Shown here in pieces: positions 23,122 through 29,468 of a stretch of DNA of 29,468 nt (its first letter is position 1; each line of letters starts with the position of its first letter). The position numbers and the translations under genes were made by a program. The DNA lies in contig JADDPR010000532.1 in assembly GCA_016781775.1 (NCBI GenBank), positions 1-29,468 on the forward strand, written 5' to 3'. This DNA is from Rubrobacter sp. (GTDB lineage Bacteria; Actinomycetota; Rubrobacteria; Rubrobacterales; Rubrobacteraceae). The notes under the pieces were generated by a model. The model did not search any database. It was not told the DNA's origin and worked only from the letters and a program-made list of their open reading frames with translations.

Positions 23122-23329
23122 GGTCTGGAGGAAGCGAGCGCGGGTCCCCGAAGGGTCCAATGTTCGCTCCTCAGACCGTCGCTATATACGGCGGTTGCCC
23201 GGAACTACTCCCTCCTGCGGCATACAGATGCCGCCCGGGGCCACGAGACCCGGAGTTGGCTTCGCAAGCTATGCGATGTCCGGGGTTGGGCTCGGTAGCC
23301 GCGTGTAAGTTCGCCGCTCGATTGCGGCG
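23122..23329 (+). ncRNA. Candidate structured RNA upstream of the DedA gene
   Basis: Five stem-loops follow each other in this gene-free interval. The first is a 14-bp helix with two single-base bulges (23122-23137 with 23164-23177: GGTCTG/CAGACC, AGGA/TCCT, GCGA/TCGC) enclosing a CCC/GGG hairpin. Next come CCGTCG/CGGCGG, then CCCGG/CCGGG enclosing the perfect GCGGCAT/ATGCCGC hairpin (23217-23234), then CCCGGA/TCCGGG enclosing TCGCA/TGCGA, and CGCCGC/GCGGCG (23312-23329). I cannot match it to a known riboswitch or RNA. The strand is assumed from the downstream gene. High GC makes chance stems frequent, so this is a hypothesis. Confidence 0.35.
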
Positions 23330-23368
23330 GGTCCATCCCCGAGTAGCGTGGTATAACTGCGTCTTCCT

Positions 23369-24097
23369 ATGGACGGGCTCCTGGACTTCATACGCTCCGT
23401 TCCGGACTCGCCCCAGGGCTTGCTCGACTTTGTCTCCGCGCTGCTCCTCGCGTACGGTTACCTCGTCATCTTCGTCGGCGCCGCGCTGGACAACTTCGGT
23501 CTCCCGGCCTCCGGGGACGTCGTGCTCTTCGCGGGCGGTTTCTTCGCCAACAGCGGCCAGGTCGCCCTGCCTCTGGTCATGCTCTCGGGTTTCCTCGGCG
23601 CCCTCGTTTCGGATAACGCGGTCTACTGGATCGGACGCTACGGCGGCCGCCCCCTCATCGCCCGCATCTTGGAGGTCCGTCTCCTCTCCTTCCTGCTCGA
23701 CGCCAAGAGCCTCGGCAAGGTCGAGCGCTACTTCGAGGAGCACGGCGGCAAGACGGTCTTCGTCGGACGCTTCGGCCCGGGGCTTCGCAGCATGACCCCC
23801 CTCTTCGCCGGGGTGAGTCGCATGAAGTACAGCCAATTCATCCCCTACAACCTCGCGGCCGTGACCTTGTGGGCGATCGCCTACTCGACGGTCGGCTACG
23901 TCTTCGGCGAGTACTGGAACGAACTTCTCGCCGTCGCCCAAAACATCGGATACGGCCTCGTCGCCCTCGTCGTCCTCACCATCGTCTTCTACGTCCTCCG
24001 CCGGCGCCGCAAGAACCTCAAGAAGGAGAAGAGCCCCGAGGAGGCTCCAGCGGCGAACGTCGAGGAGAAAGCCCAAGCCCCGCGCGGGAAGGAATAA
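23369..24097 (+). CDS. DedA-family (VTT domain) membrane protein, 242 aa
   Basis: DedA proteins are polytopic inner-membrane proteins linked to lipid carrier recycling and membrane potential homeostasis. Visible features are the first hydrophobic region (LLLAYGYLVIFVGAALDNFGLPASGD), the reentrant-loop-like FGLPASGDVVLFAGGF, the family motif VGRFGPGLRSMTPLFAGVSRM (132-152) and two C-terminal helices. The tail (211-242) is highly charged, with RRRRKNLKKEK, and would lie in the cytosol. ATG at 23369 has no clear ribosome site; TATAAC at 23352-23357 may be a -10 box giving a leader of only a few bases. The next gene starts 11 bases after its stop, so the two form an operon. Confidence 0.9.
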   Translation: MDGLLDFIRSVPDSPQGLLDFVSALLLAYGYLVIFVGAALDNFGLPASGDVVLFAGGFFANSGQVALPLVMLSGFLGALVSDNAVYWIGRYGGRPLIARILEVRLLSFLLDAKSLGKVERYFEEHGGKTVFVGRFGPGLRSMTPLFAGVSRMKYSQFIPYNLAAVTLWAIAYSTVGYVFGEYWNELLAVAQNIGYGLVALVVLTIVFYVLRRRRKNLKKEKSPEEAPAANVEEKAQAPRGKE

Positions 24098-24108
24098 GAG
24101 GAGGCGCG

Positions 24109-24294
24109 ATGGAGAACGGGGACGAGGAGCGTCGGATGCTCGAAGCGGCGGGCTGGGAGCCCCAGGAGCGCGAGGACGGCGAGACCGTCTGGAAGAACCC
24201 TGCCAACGACCTCGTCTACCCGCAGGGCCAAGCCGCGGCCATGGTTCGCGAAGGGGCGGACCCGGAAGGCCCCCAACCGGGCTTGAAAGAGTAG
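24109..24294 (+). CDS. Small acidic hypothetical protein, 61 aa
   Basis: The ATG at 24109 has a strong ribosome site (AAGAGGAGG) and follows the DedA stop by 11 bases. The product is acidic and soluble, with AAGWEPQEREDGETVWKNP, a pattern that looks like a short beta-hairpin, then a short helix and a Pro-rich tail. I do not recognise the family. The arrangement suggests co-expression with the DedA protein. Confidence 0.65.
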   Translation: MENGDEERRMLEAAGWEPQEREDGETVWKNPANDLVYPQGQAAAMVREGADPEGPQPGLKE

Positions 24295-24344
24295 CGACCC
24301 GCACTACCTCCGAGCCTCGATGCGGTCTCCCAGAGACGGAGGCG

Positions 24345-24705
24345 TCAGAGGGTCAACAGCAGGTCGACCGCGCCGGACGCGCCCACCCCAGGATCAGGGA
24401 CCACGAGAACGCGGAGCCGAACCTGTTCTGTGGCAAGTTCCTCAGCAGCACATGGAGCAACAGATGGACCACGAAGAACGCGTCCAGGACGACGATCAGG
24501 TGAAGTCTACGTCACCATCCTCGAATAGCCCCCGAAGAAGCAGCGCATAGAGCGGGACGTGAAGGAGCGCGAACATCCGGTATCCCGCCTCCTCTCCCAT
24601 CTTGGAGAGGACGGGCAGCATCTTCCATTCTCTCAGCTTAACCGCGTCCATCTCGTGAGCCAGCAAGAAGCAGAACCCCACAAGGAAGAACAGATGGCCC
24701 GACAC
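24345..24705 (-). pseudogene. Four-helix membrane protein gene with two one-base frameshifts
   Basis: The GTG at 24705 follows GGGAGGA. The first frame encodes two helices (GHLFFLVGFCFLLAHEMDAV and YRMFALLHVPLYALLL) joined by a soluble segment, then hits a stop after FEDGDVDFT. Adding one base near 24502 continues as HLIVVLDAFFVVHLLLHVLL. Adding one more at the C run 24386-24389 continues as LILGVGASGAVDLLLTL and ends at a stop at 24345. The repaired protein has about 120 residues and four helices, and resembles small membrane proteins with an HExDA motif that I recall as a domain of unknown function (possibly DUF6713; not certain). It lies 68 bases behind the c-subunit-like gene. Confidence 0.6.
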
Positions 24706-24773
24706 GTCTCCTCCCTCTGGATACAAACGTCACGCGGACCGACGCTACCCGCATCCCCGCCCTCTCGAACTCC

Positions 24774-25057
24774 TTATCCCAGCACGAAGGCCAGGAGCAG
24801 AGCGAAGACGATGCCGTAGAGGGCGAACGCCTCGACGAGACCGATCCCGAGGAACATAAGCGTCCTCGTCTGCTCGTACGCCTCCGGCTGGCGGTGGATG
24901 GAGGCGATGTCTGCCCGATCAGGTACCCCATCCCGGCCCCCGGCCCGATGACCGCCGCACCGGCCGCTATCCCGACGCCTACGTACTTCAGGCCCTCCGC
25001 GACCATCCTGAACCCCTCGACGTTACCGCCCTCCTGCAACAGCACGATTACTTCCAA
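24774..25057 (-). pseudogene. atpE: Solitary ATP-synthase c-subunit-like gene, with a one-base frameshift
   Basis: Subunit c forms the proton-driven ring of F-type ATP synthase. Helix 1 is LKYVGVGIAAGAAVIGPGAGMGYLIGQ, followed after one missing base near 24911 by the loop IASIHRQPEAYEQ and helix 2 TLMFLGIGLVEAFALYGIVFALLLAFVLG, where the glutamate of LVEA is the ion-binding carboxylate. The repaired length is about 94 residues. TTG at 25057 has AAGGAG seven bases upstream and overlaps the upstream gene by 10 bases. No other ATP synthase genes lie beside it, which is unusual for atpE. The reading frame as given ends in a nonsense extension. Confidence 0.8.
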
Positions 25058-25560
25058 GACCGCTCTCCTTTTCCTTCTTCGTCCTCACCCCGAATGGGCA
25101 TTCCGCCCCCCGCGATGATCCCGTCGGCCAGAGCGATGCCCCGTTCTACCGCCTCTCCGGCACCCCGATAGTCCCCCTCCTCCAGGCTCCTTTGAGCCTG
25201 CCGGTACAGCTCGAACACCTCCGCGATGGCCGGCTCCTCGAGTGGTCGCGGGTACAGCGCAATGACCGCCGAGGCGAGCCTCGGCATCCCGGAGACCGCG
25301 AGCGCCGAGACGGCCTCTCGCCTCCGGCGCTCCTCCATCCGCCGGTAGCCCACGAGGGATACGAGGAGGGAGAGCACCGACCAGATCGGCAACACGACCC
25401 CGCCGACGCCCGCCGGGACGACGCCAACCACCATGAACCCCACCACGACCGCGGCCCCGCCGTGGGCAACCCCGGAGAACAGGGCCAGGGGAAGGGCGGC
25501 CTCCCGGAGCAAGGGGAGCAGCCCAGTTTCCGCCGGTCTCCCCGCCACCGCGCCGATCAC
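25048..25560 (-). CDS. Hypothetical membrane protein, 170 aa
   Basis: The GTG at 25560 overlaps the stop of the alpha/beta hydrolase as GTGA. The N-terminal third holds two hydrophobic segments (about 22-45 and 48-70). The remainder is soluble, with a basic helix after the membrane part (YRRMEERRRREAVSAL) and a helical stretch EEPAIAEVFELYRQAQRSLEEGDYRGAGEAVERGIALADGI that resembles a helical-hairpin, TPR-like pair. I do not recognise the family. Being directly before the c-subunit-like gene, it sits where an AtpI-like assembly factor might, but the sequence does not support that name. No frameshift is seen, unlike its neighbours. Confidence 0.6.
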   Translation of the reverse strand: MIGAVAGRPAETGLLPLLREAALPLALFSGVAHGGAAVVVGFMVVGVVPAGVGGVVLPIWSVLSLLVSLVGYRRMEERRRREAVSALAVSGMPRLASAVIALYPRPLEEPAIAEVFELYRQAQRSLEEGDYRGAGEAVERGIALADGIIAGGGMPIRGEDEEGKGERSWK

Positions 25561-26470
25561 GACGCCCCCCTCACGTCTCGCGCCGAGACCCCGCCCCCAC
25601 CCTGCGCTTGGAGGAACGCCTCGATCTCCTGCGCGAGCCGGTCCGGCGCGTCTTCGGGGACGAAAGCCCGGGAGTCGGGCACCCTTCGAATGGTTGCGTT
25701 GGGGAACCTGGCCGCTAACCTCTCGGCGTGCTCGAAGCGGAACAGCTTGTCTTCGGGCGCCCACGCCAGCAGCACCGGCCCCCCGAAGCCGGGGAGCTTC
25801 TCGGCGACGGCGAGGGTGCGCCTGGGCGAGACGTCCCGGAGGAACTTGCCGAGGTCGCGCCGCACCCCGGCGTCCTTCATCAAAGGCGCCAGTACGAGTC
25901 GATCACCCGGTCCTCGATCGGGCGCCTGGTCAGCCACCCGAAGGTGATCGGCAACCGCCGCAGGGCGCCCACCCGCAGGACGGCGCTCATCAGCGAGACG
26001 AACCCGGGAACGTGAGCACCCCACTGCACGTAGCGCAGCACCGGGGGCAGGAAGTTCTCGAAGGCGTCGCAGTTCGTCAGCACCAGCCGATGGACCCTCT
26101 CCGGATACGAGGCGACGACGGACTGGCAGATCGCACCGCCCGTGTCGTTGCCAACGAGCGTCACCCCCCTCAACCCCAGAGCGTCCAGAAAATCCACCAC
26201 GATCCTCGTCATCCCCCCGAACGAGAGGTCCGCCCCCGCCTCCATCGCCACCCCGTGCGCCCCGAGCGGCCAATCGGGCACGATGCACCGGAAGCTCCCC
26301 GACAACCTCGGCACCACCCCCCCCCACAGCCCACCATGCACCAGAAGCCCGTGCACGAACACGACGGGCTCGCCCTCCCCGATCTCCCGATACCGAACGG
26401 TCCCGCCAGAGAGCCGGACCTCCCTCTCCTCCCCCAACTGCCCCTTCCCCACCAAAATGCCCTCCTCCAC
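25557..26470 (-). pseudogene. Alpha/beta hydrolase (haloalkane dehalogenase/epoxide hydrolase type), one-base frameshift
   Basis: The GTG at 26470 has GAGGGAGGG upstream. The first 196 codons carry the oxyanion-hole motif VVFVHGLLVHGGLW and the nucleophile elbow VGNDTGG, with aspartate as nucleophile, as in dehalogenase- and epoxide-hydrolase-like members. After RPIEDRVIDSY the frame ends; adding one base at about 25892 continues with LAPLMKDAGVRRDLGKFL and VLLAWAPEDKLF to the stop at 25557, giving about 305 residues. In the C-terminal part the usual catalytic histidine position reads DSRAFVPED, without histidine. The gene heads a - strand set and is probably controlled by the divergent TetR regulator. 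Confidence 0.82.
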
Positions 26471-26512
26471 TAGCCCTCCCTCGCCTCCGACCGCCCTTCT
26501 TCGTCCTCCATA

Positions 26513-26538
26513 CTTACACTGTATATTTACAGCGTAAG
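26513..26538. promoter_or_regulatory. Palindromic operator, probably for the divergent TetR regulator
   Basis: The arms CTTACACTGTA and TACAGCGTAAG are inverted copies matching at 10 of 11 positions around a TATT centre. A further half site, GTGTAAG, lies at 26552-26558. The palindrome touches the -10 box of the hydrolase promoter, so binding would block it, and it lies upstream of tetR, so autoregulation is expected. Confidence 0.8.
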
Positions 26539-26565
26539 CCTATAGGCGTTGGTGTAAGCTGTCAA
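26537..26565 (-). promoter_or_regulatory. Promoter of the alpha/beta hydrolase set
   Basis: TTGACA (26560-26565) and TAGGCT (26537-26542) are separated by 17 bases. Transcription would start within the palindromic operator. A possible promoter for tetR on the other strand uses TATATT (26522-26527) as -10, but its -35 is weak. Confidence 0.7.
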
Positions 26566-26604
26566 GGTGTTATTTGGGAGATGCGACGGGTTCGGAGGTT
26601 GCGG

Positions 26605-27249
26605 ATGGGCGAGGTAGGGCGGCGGCCGTTGAGTCGGCGTCGGATCCTCGAGGCCGCCGTCGAGCTCGTGGATCGCGAGGGTCTCGGGGCGTTGAGCATG
26701 CGCAAGCTCGGGAGGGAGCTCGGGGTGGAGGCGATGTCGCTCTACAACCACGTCCCCAACAAGGAGGCTCTGCTAGGCGGCATGGTGGAGGTCCTGATCG
26801 AGGGCCTGGAAGTCCCGCCCGGGGGGAGCCCGACGAGTTGGGAGGATGGGGTTCGGGGGGCGTTCCGCTCTTACCTGAAGCTCGCGCGGGCGCACCCGGA
26901 GGTCTTCCAGCTTTTCGCGACGCGCCCTCTGGGCACCGGCGAGGCCTTGAGGATCTTCGAGATCCTGCGGAGCGCCGGGCTCGGCATGGTGCCGGCGCTC
27001 CACGCCTTCCGGACGCTCTCGAGCTACACCATAGGGTACGCGCTCGCCGAGATTCGGGGCTTCCCTCTGGAGCTCGAAGGCGGCCCCCGCGCGCTCGAGC
27101 TCACGCCGCCCCTCAAAGACCTCGACCGCGACGCGCAGTTCGACTACGGCCTCGACCTCATAATCTCCGGCCTGCGCCAGAAGCTCGACGGGCGCGAGGA
27201 GAAGGGAGATCCCCCGCGCCGTAGCAGACGCGAACCCAACCAAGAGTAA
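26605..27249 (+). CDS. TetR-family transcriptional regulator, 214 aa
   Basis: The N-terminal helix-turn-helix (about residues 8-55) reads SRRRILEAAVELVDREGLGALSMRKLGRELGVEAMSLYNHVPNKEALL, a typical TetR DNA-binding domain; the SLYNHVPNK version and the long C-terminal part resemble the tetracycline-repressor-like C-terminal domain group. The ATG at 26605 was chosen over 26581 because GGAGG lies six bases before it. The ligand is unknown. The protein probably binds the palindrome at 26513-26538 and represses the divergent hydrolase set and itself. The C-terminal tail is charged and Arg-rich. Confidence 0.92.
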   Translation: MGEVGRRPLSRRRILEAAVELVDREGLGALSMRKLGRELGVEAMSLYNHVPNKEALLGGMVEVLIEGLEVPPGGSPTSWEDGVRGAFRSYLKLARAHPEVFQLFATRPLGTGEALRIFEILRSAGLGMVPALHAFRTLSSYTIGYALAEIRGFPLELEGGPRALELTPPLKDLDRDAQFDYGLDLIISGLRQKLDGREEKGDPPRRSRREPNQE

Positions 27250-27344
27250 GCACGACGAGGCTCCTCCCGCTGCCGGTTGCTTGTAGACCGTCGCGATTGG
27301 AGAGGAAGTCGTGACTCGCGGCCCGTGAGTAGAATGGTCGGGAG

Positions 27345-27608
27345 ATGGCCCAAGATCGTCCCACCCGAAGCGACTCGTCCCGAGCATGGCGGCGGTTCGC
27401 GCTGGCCGTTTGCGCGGTCATCACGACGCTATCGTTGATCGACGGCGAGTTCCTGCAGGCGTCCTTATACGTGACGCTGGGTCTGACGGTGCTCGTGGAG
27501 GGTACGAGATCCGACGAGCGCTCGCCAACGGCGAGGCGGTTGGGGCAGGTGCTGACGACGATTTTCGTGGTGCTGAGCGCAGTCTACGCCTACACCACCT
27601 TCTTCTAG
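27345..27608 (+). CDS. Small two-helix membrane protein, 87 aa
   Basis: The product has a charged N-terminus (RPTRSDSSRAWRR), a hydrophobic segment (FALAVCAVITTLSLI), a second around ASLYVTLGLTVLV, a charged loop with RSDERSPTARR, and a final helix VLTTIFVVLSAVYAYTTFF. I do not recognise it. The ATG at 27345 directly follows GGGAG, too close for normal use; TAGAAT at 27330-27335 may be a -10 box producing an almost leaderless transcript. It is convergent with the LuxR-type gene at 27667. Confidence 0.6.
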   Translation: MAQDRPTRSDSSRAWRRFALAVCAVITTLSLIDGEFLQASLYVTLGLTVLVEGTRSDERSPTARRLGQVLTTIFVVLSAVYAYTTFF

Positions 27609-27666
27609 ACGCACCTGCTCCCGCAAAGTCGCCATCATTAAGGCCTCCGATCCTCCCAGCTCGCGG

Positions 27667-28293
27667 CTACAAGGAGATAAGGCCGAGCCGGGCACCTTGT
27701 CCTATCGCCTCGGCGCGGCTCGCGACGCCGAGCTTGGCGTAGAGGGAGGAGACGTGGAACTTCACGGTGTGCTCGCTTATGCGGAGCTCCCGCGCGATCA
27801 TCTTGTTGGAGAGCCCCCGGCCGATGGCCCCCAGCACCTCCCCCTCCCGGTTGGTCAGGGGCTCCGAGAGCGCTTCGGATACGGGGATAGGAGCTTCGAT
27901 TACCCGCTGAGCCAGGGGAACGGGCAAGACGACGAGACCCTGCCCCACCGCCAGGATGGCCGCCTCGAGCTCCTCGGGCGAGGGCTCCGGCGTCAACACT
28001 CCCCAGGCCCGCAGCGGCAGAGCGCGCAATTTGGCCGCAGCACCCTCGTCCTCGGAGAGAGCGAGAAGCGCGGCGTCGGCTTCGTCGGAGAGGGCTGCAT
28101 CCTCGATCGAATCCTCCCCGGCCAACAAGAAGACGTCGACCCCCGAGACTGTCCCTCCGGCCGGCTCCGAAAGCGACGGCGCCTCGCCCACGACCACCAC
28201 CCCCGCGTCCCCGGCGGAGTCGAGCACCGAGCGAAGCCCGGCGCGCACCAGCGGGGACGGCGCCACGACGAAGACCCTCGTCGCCGGTCTCAC
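27667..28293 (-). CDS. LuxR/NarL-type response regulator with degenerate receiver, 208 aa
   Basis: The C-terminal part (about 143-208) is a LuxR helix-turn-helix: PLTNREGEVLGAIGRGLSNKMIARELRISEHTVKFHVSSLYAKLGVASRAEAI. The N-terminal 120 residues have the receiver-domain plan (RVFVVAPSPLVRAGLRSVL...), but the acidic pair after strand 1 is replaced by APSP and the phosphate-accepting aspartate after strand 3 is missing (VDVFLLAGEDS). It therefore probably does not respond to a histidine kinase in the usual way. The GTG at 28293 is preceded by GGGGA and overlaps the 63-residue ORF as GTGA; a GTG at 28323 is the alternative. Targets are unknown. Confidence 0.88.
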   Translation of the reverse strand: MRPATRVFVVAPSPLVRAGLRSVLDSAGDAGVVVVGEAPSLSEPAGGTVSGVDVFLLAGEDSIEDAALSDEADAALLALSEDEGAAAKLRALPLRAWGVLTPEPSPEELEAAILAVGQGLVVLPVPLAQRVIEAPIPVSEALSEPLTNREGEVLGAIGRGLSNKMIARELRISEHTVKFHVSSLYAKLGVASRAEAIGQGARLGLISL

Positions 28294-28481
28294 CCCGCGT
28301 TCCCCAACACGTTCGTCGACCACTCCCCGCGGTAGCCCTCGAGCACGCTACGCCCGCTCGCAACAGGCGGTATCGCCGGGCCGTCCCCCGCTCGATCGGA
28401 TGTTTTCGGCCGGTCTACGACGCGTCCGCGCTCACCCGCCTCCCCGTAGCGACGCGCGCGGGTTCCGGATACAGGGTGCAT
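28290..28481 (-). CDS. Small hypothetical protein between protease and regulator, 63 aa
   Basis: The ATG at 28481 has TAGGAGG immediately upstream, starting at the stop codon of the protease gene, and its own stop overlaps the regulator start as GTGA. The product is basic and Gly/Arg/Pro-rich in its first half and ends with GYRGEWSTNVLGNAG. No membrane helix or known motif is seen. The strong ribosome site and double coupling argue for translation; the function is unknown. Confidence 0.55.
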   Translation of the reverse strand: MHPVSGTRARRYGEAGERGRVVDRPKTSDRAGDGPAIPPVASGRSVLEGYRGEWSTNVLGNAG

Positions 28482-28489
28482 CTCGCCTC

Positions 28490-29395
28490 CTACCCCCGTT
28501 CGCCGACCTTCGGGCGTAGCGTCGTGAGCTCGCCGCCGCGCACGGCCCCGAGCTGCACCTCCCGTCCGACCCTCTCGCCGCTCAGGAGCGCGAGGAGGTC
28601 GTCGGTGTCTTCGACGGGGTGGCCGTCCAGGGTCGTCAGGATGTCACCGAGGAAGACCCCGGCCTCGTGCGCGGGGCTGCCGTCCTCTATCCCGACCACC
28701 AGGAGCCCGCTCCCCTGCGCGAGCCCGACCCTCTGGGCATCCGGCAGCCTGACGGGCTGGCTCAACACGCCGAGGTACCCGCGCTTGACCGACCCGCGCT
28801 CGGCCAGCGTCCCCGCGACGCGCCACGCGAGGTCCGCCGGAACGGCGAGGGTGGCGGCCCGGCCGAAGGCGGTCGTCAGTATCCCCAGCACCTCGCCCTT
28901 CGCGTCCACGAGCGCACCGCCCGAGAGCCCGGTGTACGGCGCGGCGTCCGTCCCGATGTAGCGCTCCAGCCGAGCACCACGCCCGACCCTCAAGGGGCCG
29001 CCGACGGCGCTGACTATCCCGAGCGAGGCCCGCACGCCCTCGCCGCGCGCCGGTCTGCCGAGGGCCAGCGAGAGCTGACCGACCCGTGCCTCGCCCTCGG
29101 CCGCCGTCGCCGCCTCGACCCCGAGCCCCTCGACCCCGAGCACGGCGAGATCCGTGGCCGGATCCCGCCCGAGCAGACGCGCCTCATGCCTCCCCCCGTC
29201 CGCGAGCCCGACCGCGAGATCCTCGTCGCGCTCCACGGAGTGGCTGGCCGTCAGCACGAGGCCGCTGGCATACACCACCCCGCTCGACGAACGCCTCCTC
29301 CGTCCGTACACCTTAACCAGCGAGGGCTCCGACTTCGCGACCGCGTCCGCCAGCCCATCCGACAACGCGCCCAACAATTCTTCCTTACGCTCCAT
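28490..29395 (-). CDS. HtrA-like trypsin-family serine protease with PDZ domain, 301 aa
   Basis: The protease domain (about 20-195) carries the triad H52 (LTASHSV), D82 (DPATDLAVL) and S158 (TGLSGGALV, where most relatives have GNSGGPL). A PDZ domain follows (about 205-295), with GYLGVLSQPV, GLLVVGIEDGSPAHEAGVFLGDILTTLDGHPV and a final beta strand. Unlike standard HtrA/DegP there is no signal peptide or membrane anchor, so it is probably cytosolic or its N-terminus is misread. The ATG at 29395 has GGGAG six bases upstream; a start at 29455 would add 20 residues without a signal sequence. It heads a coupled trio with the 63-residue ORF and the LuxR-type regulator. Confidence 0.88.
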   Translation of the reverse strand: MERKEELLGALSDGLADAVAKSEPSLVKVYGRRRRSSSGVVYASGLVLTASHSVERDEDLAVGLADGGRHEARLLGRDPATDLAVLGVEGLGVEAATAAEGEARVGQLSLALGRPARGEGVRASLGIVSAVGGPLRVGRGARLERYIGTDAAPYTGLSGGALVDAKGEVLGILTTAFGRAATLAVPADLAWRVAGTLAERGSVKRGYLGVLSQPVRLPDAQRVGLAQGSGLLVVGIEDGSPAHEAGVFLGDILTTLDGHPVEDTDDLLALLSGERVGREVQLGAVRGGELTTLRPKVGERG

Positions 29396-29468
29396 CTGCT
29401 TCTCCCGATTCGTCTCTCTTGTGCAGAATGTATCCCGGCACCCGGAGTCGGACATCGCCCTTTCGACT

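Noticed and set aside
24325..24337. GTCTC/GAGAC hairpin between convergent genes as a terminator
   Set aside because: The stem is only five base pairs with a three-base loop and no T-run, too weak to support.
1..29468. CRISPR arrays, insertion sequences, prophage or integrase genes
   Set aside because: No regularly spaced repeats, transposase or integrase motifs were seen; apart from the GCTGA element no mobile signature was found.

Overview
The window is very GC-rich with many GTG and TTG starts, tightly overlapping genes, and TetR, LuxR and sigma70-type signals. It looks like a chromosomal segment of a high-GC Gram-positive organism; Rubrobacter or another deep-branching actinobacterium is my best guess, made from gene content and style only.

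Left edge (1-438): a tRNA-Arg(CCT) with encoded CCA and its own terminator, then a small hypothetical gene on the + strand.

Main block (428-21577, - strand): one apparent operon of about 21 kb for cobalamin. It is read leftwards from a sigma70-like promoter (21549-21577) and an adenosylcobalamin riboswitch (about 21385-21545). Gene order is cbtB, cbtA (cobalt uptake), cobQ, cobN, three tiny ORFs, fused chlI-chlD, cobO, cobB/cbiA, cobI, cobM, cbiD, cbiET, cbiGH, a 2[4Fe-4S] ferredoxin, cbiC, cbiX, cobT, birA and a nitrilase-family hydrolase. Most junctions are 4-nt ATGA, GTGA or TTGA overlaps, so translation is probably coupled along the chain. The ring-building set (CbiX, CbiD, CbiG, CbiH with ferredoxin) is of the anaerobic, early-cobalt type. 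CobN plus ChlID is the chelatase of the late-cobalt pathway, so two cobalt-insertion systems share one transcript. No precorrin-6A reductase (CbiJ/CobK) is visible, nor are cobU, cobS, cbiB, cobD or the siroheme-stage methylase. cobT carries a one-base frameshift.

Middle (21584-24294, + strand): a gene-free stretch, a short-chain dehydrogenase followed by a perfect 12-bp hairpin, an intergenic stretch of about 400 bases with several consecutive stem-loops (candidate structured RNA), a DedA-family membrane protein and a 61-residue companion.

Right accessory part (24345-27608): a - strand set of an alpha/beta hydrolase, a 170-residue membrane protein, a solitary ATP-synthase c-subunit-like gene and a four-helix membrane protein. 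It faces a divergent tetR across a 26-bp palindromic operator that overlaps the hydrolase promoter. Three of these four genes are interrupted by apparent single-base deletions (four in total), each repairable by one G or C. This means either a decaying locus or local sequence error.

Right edge (27667-29395, - strand): a coupled trio of HtrA-like protease with PDZ domain, a 63-residue ORF and a LuxR-type regulator whose receiver domain lacks the phosphate-accepting aspartate.
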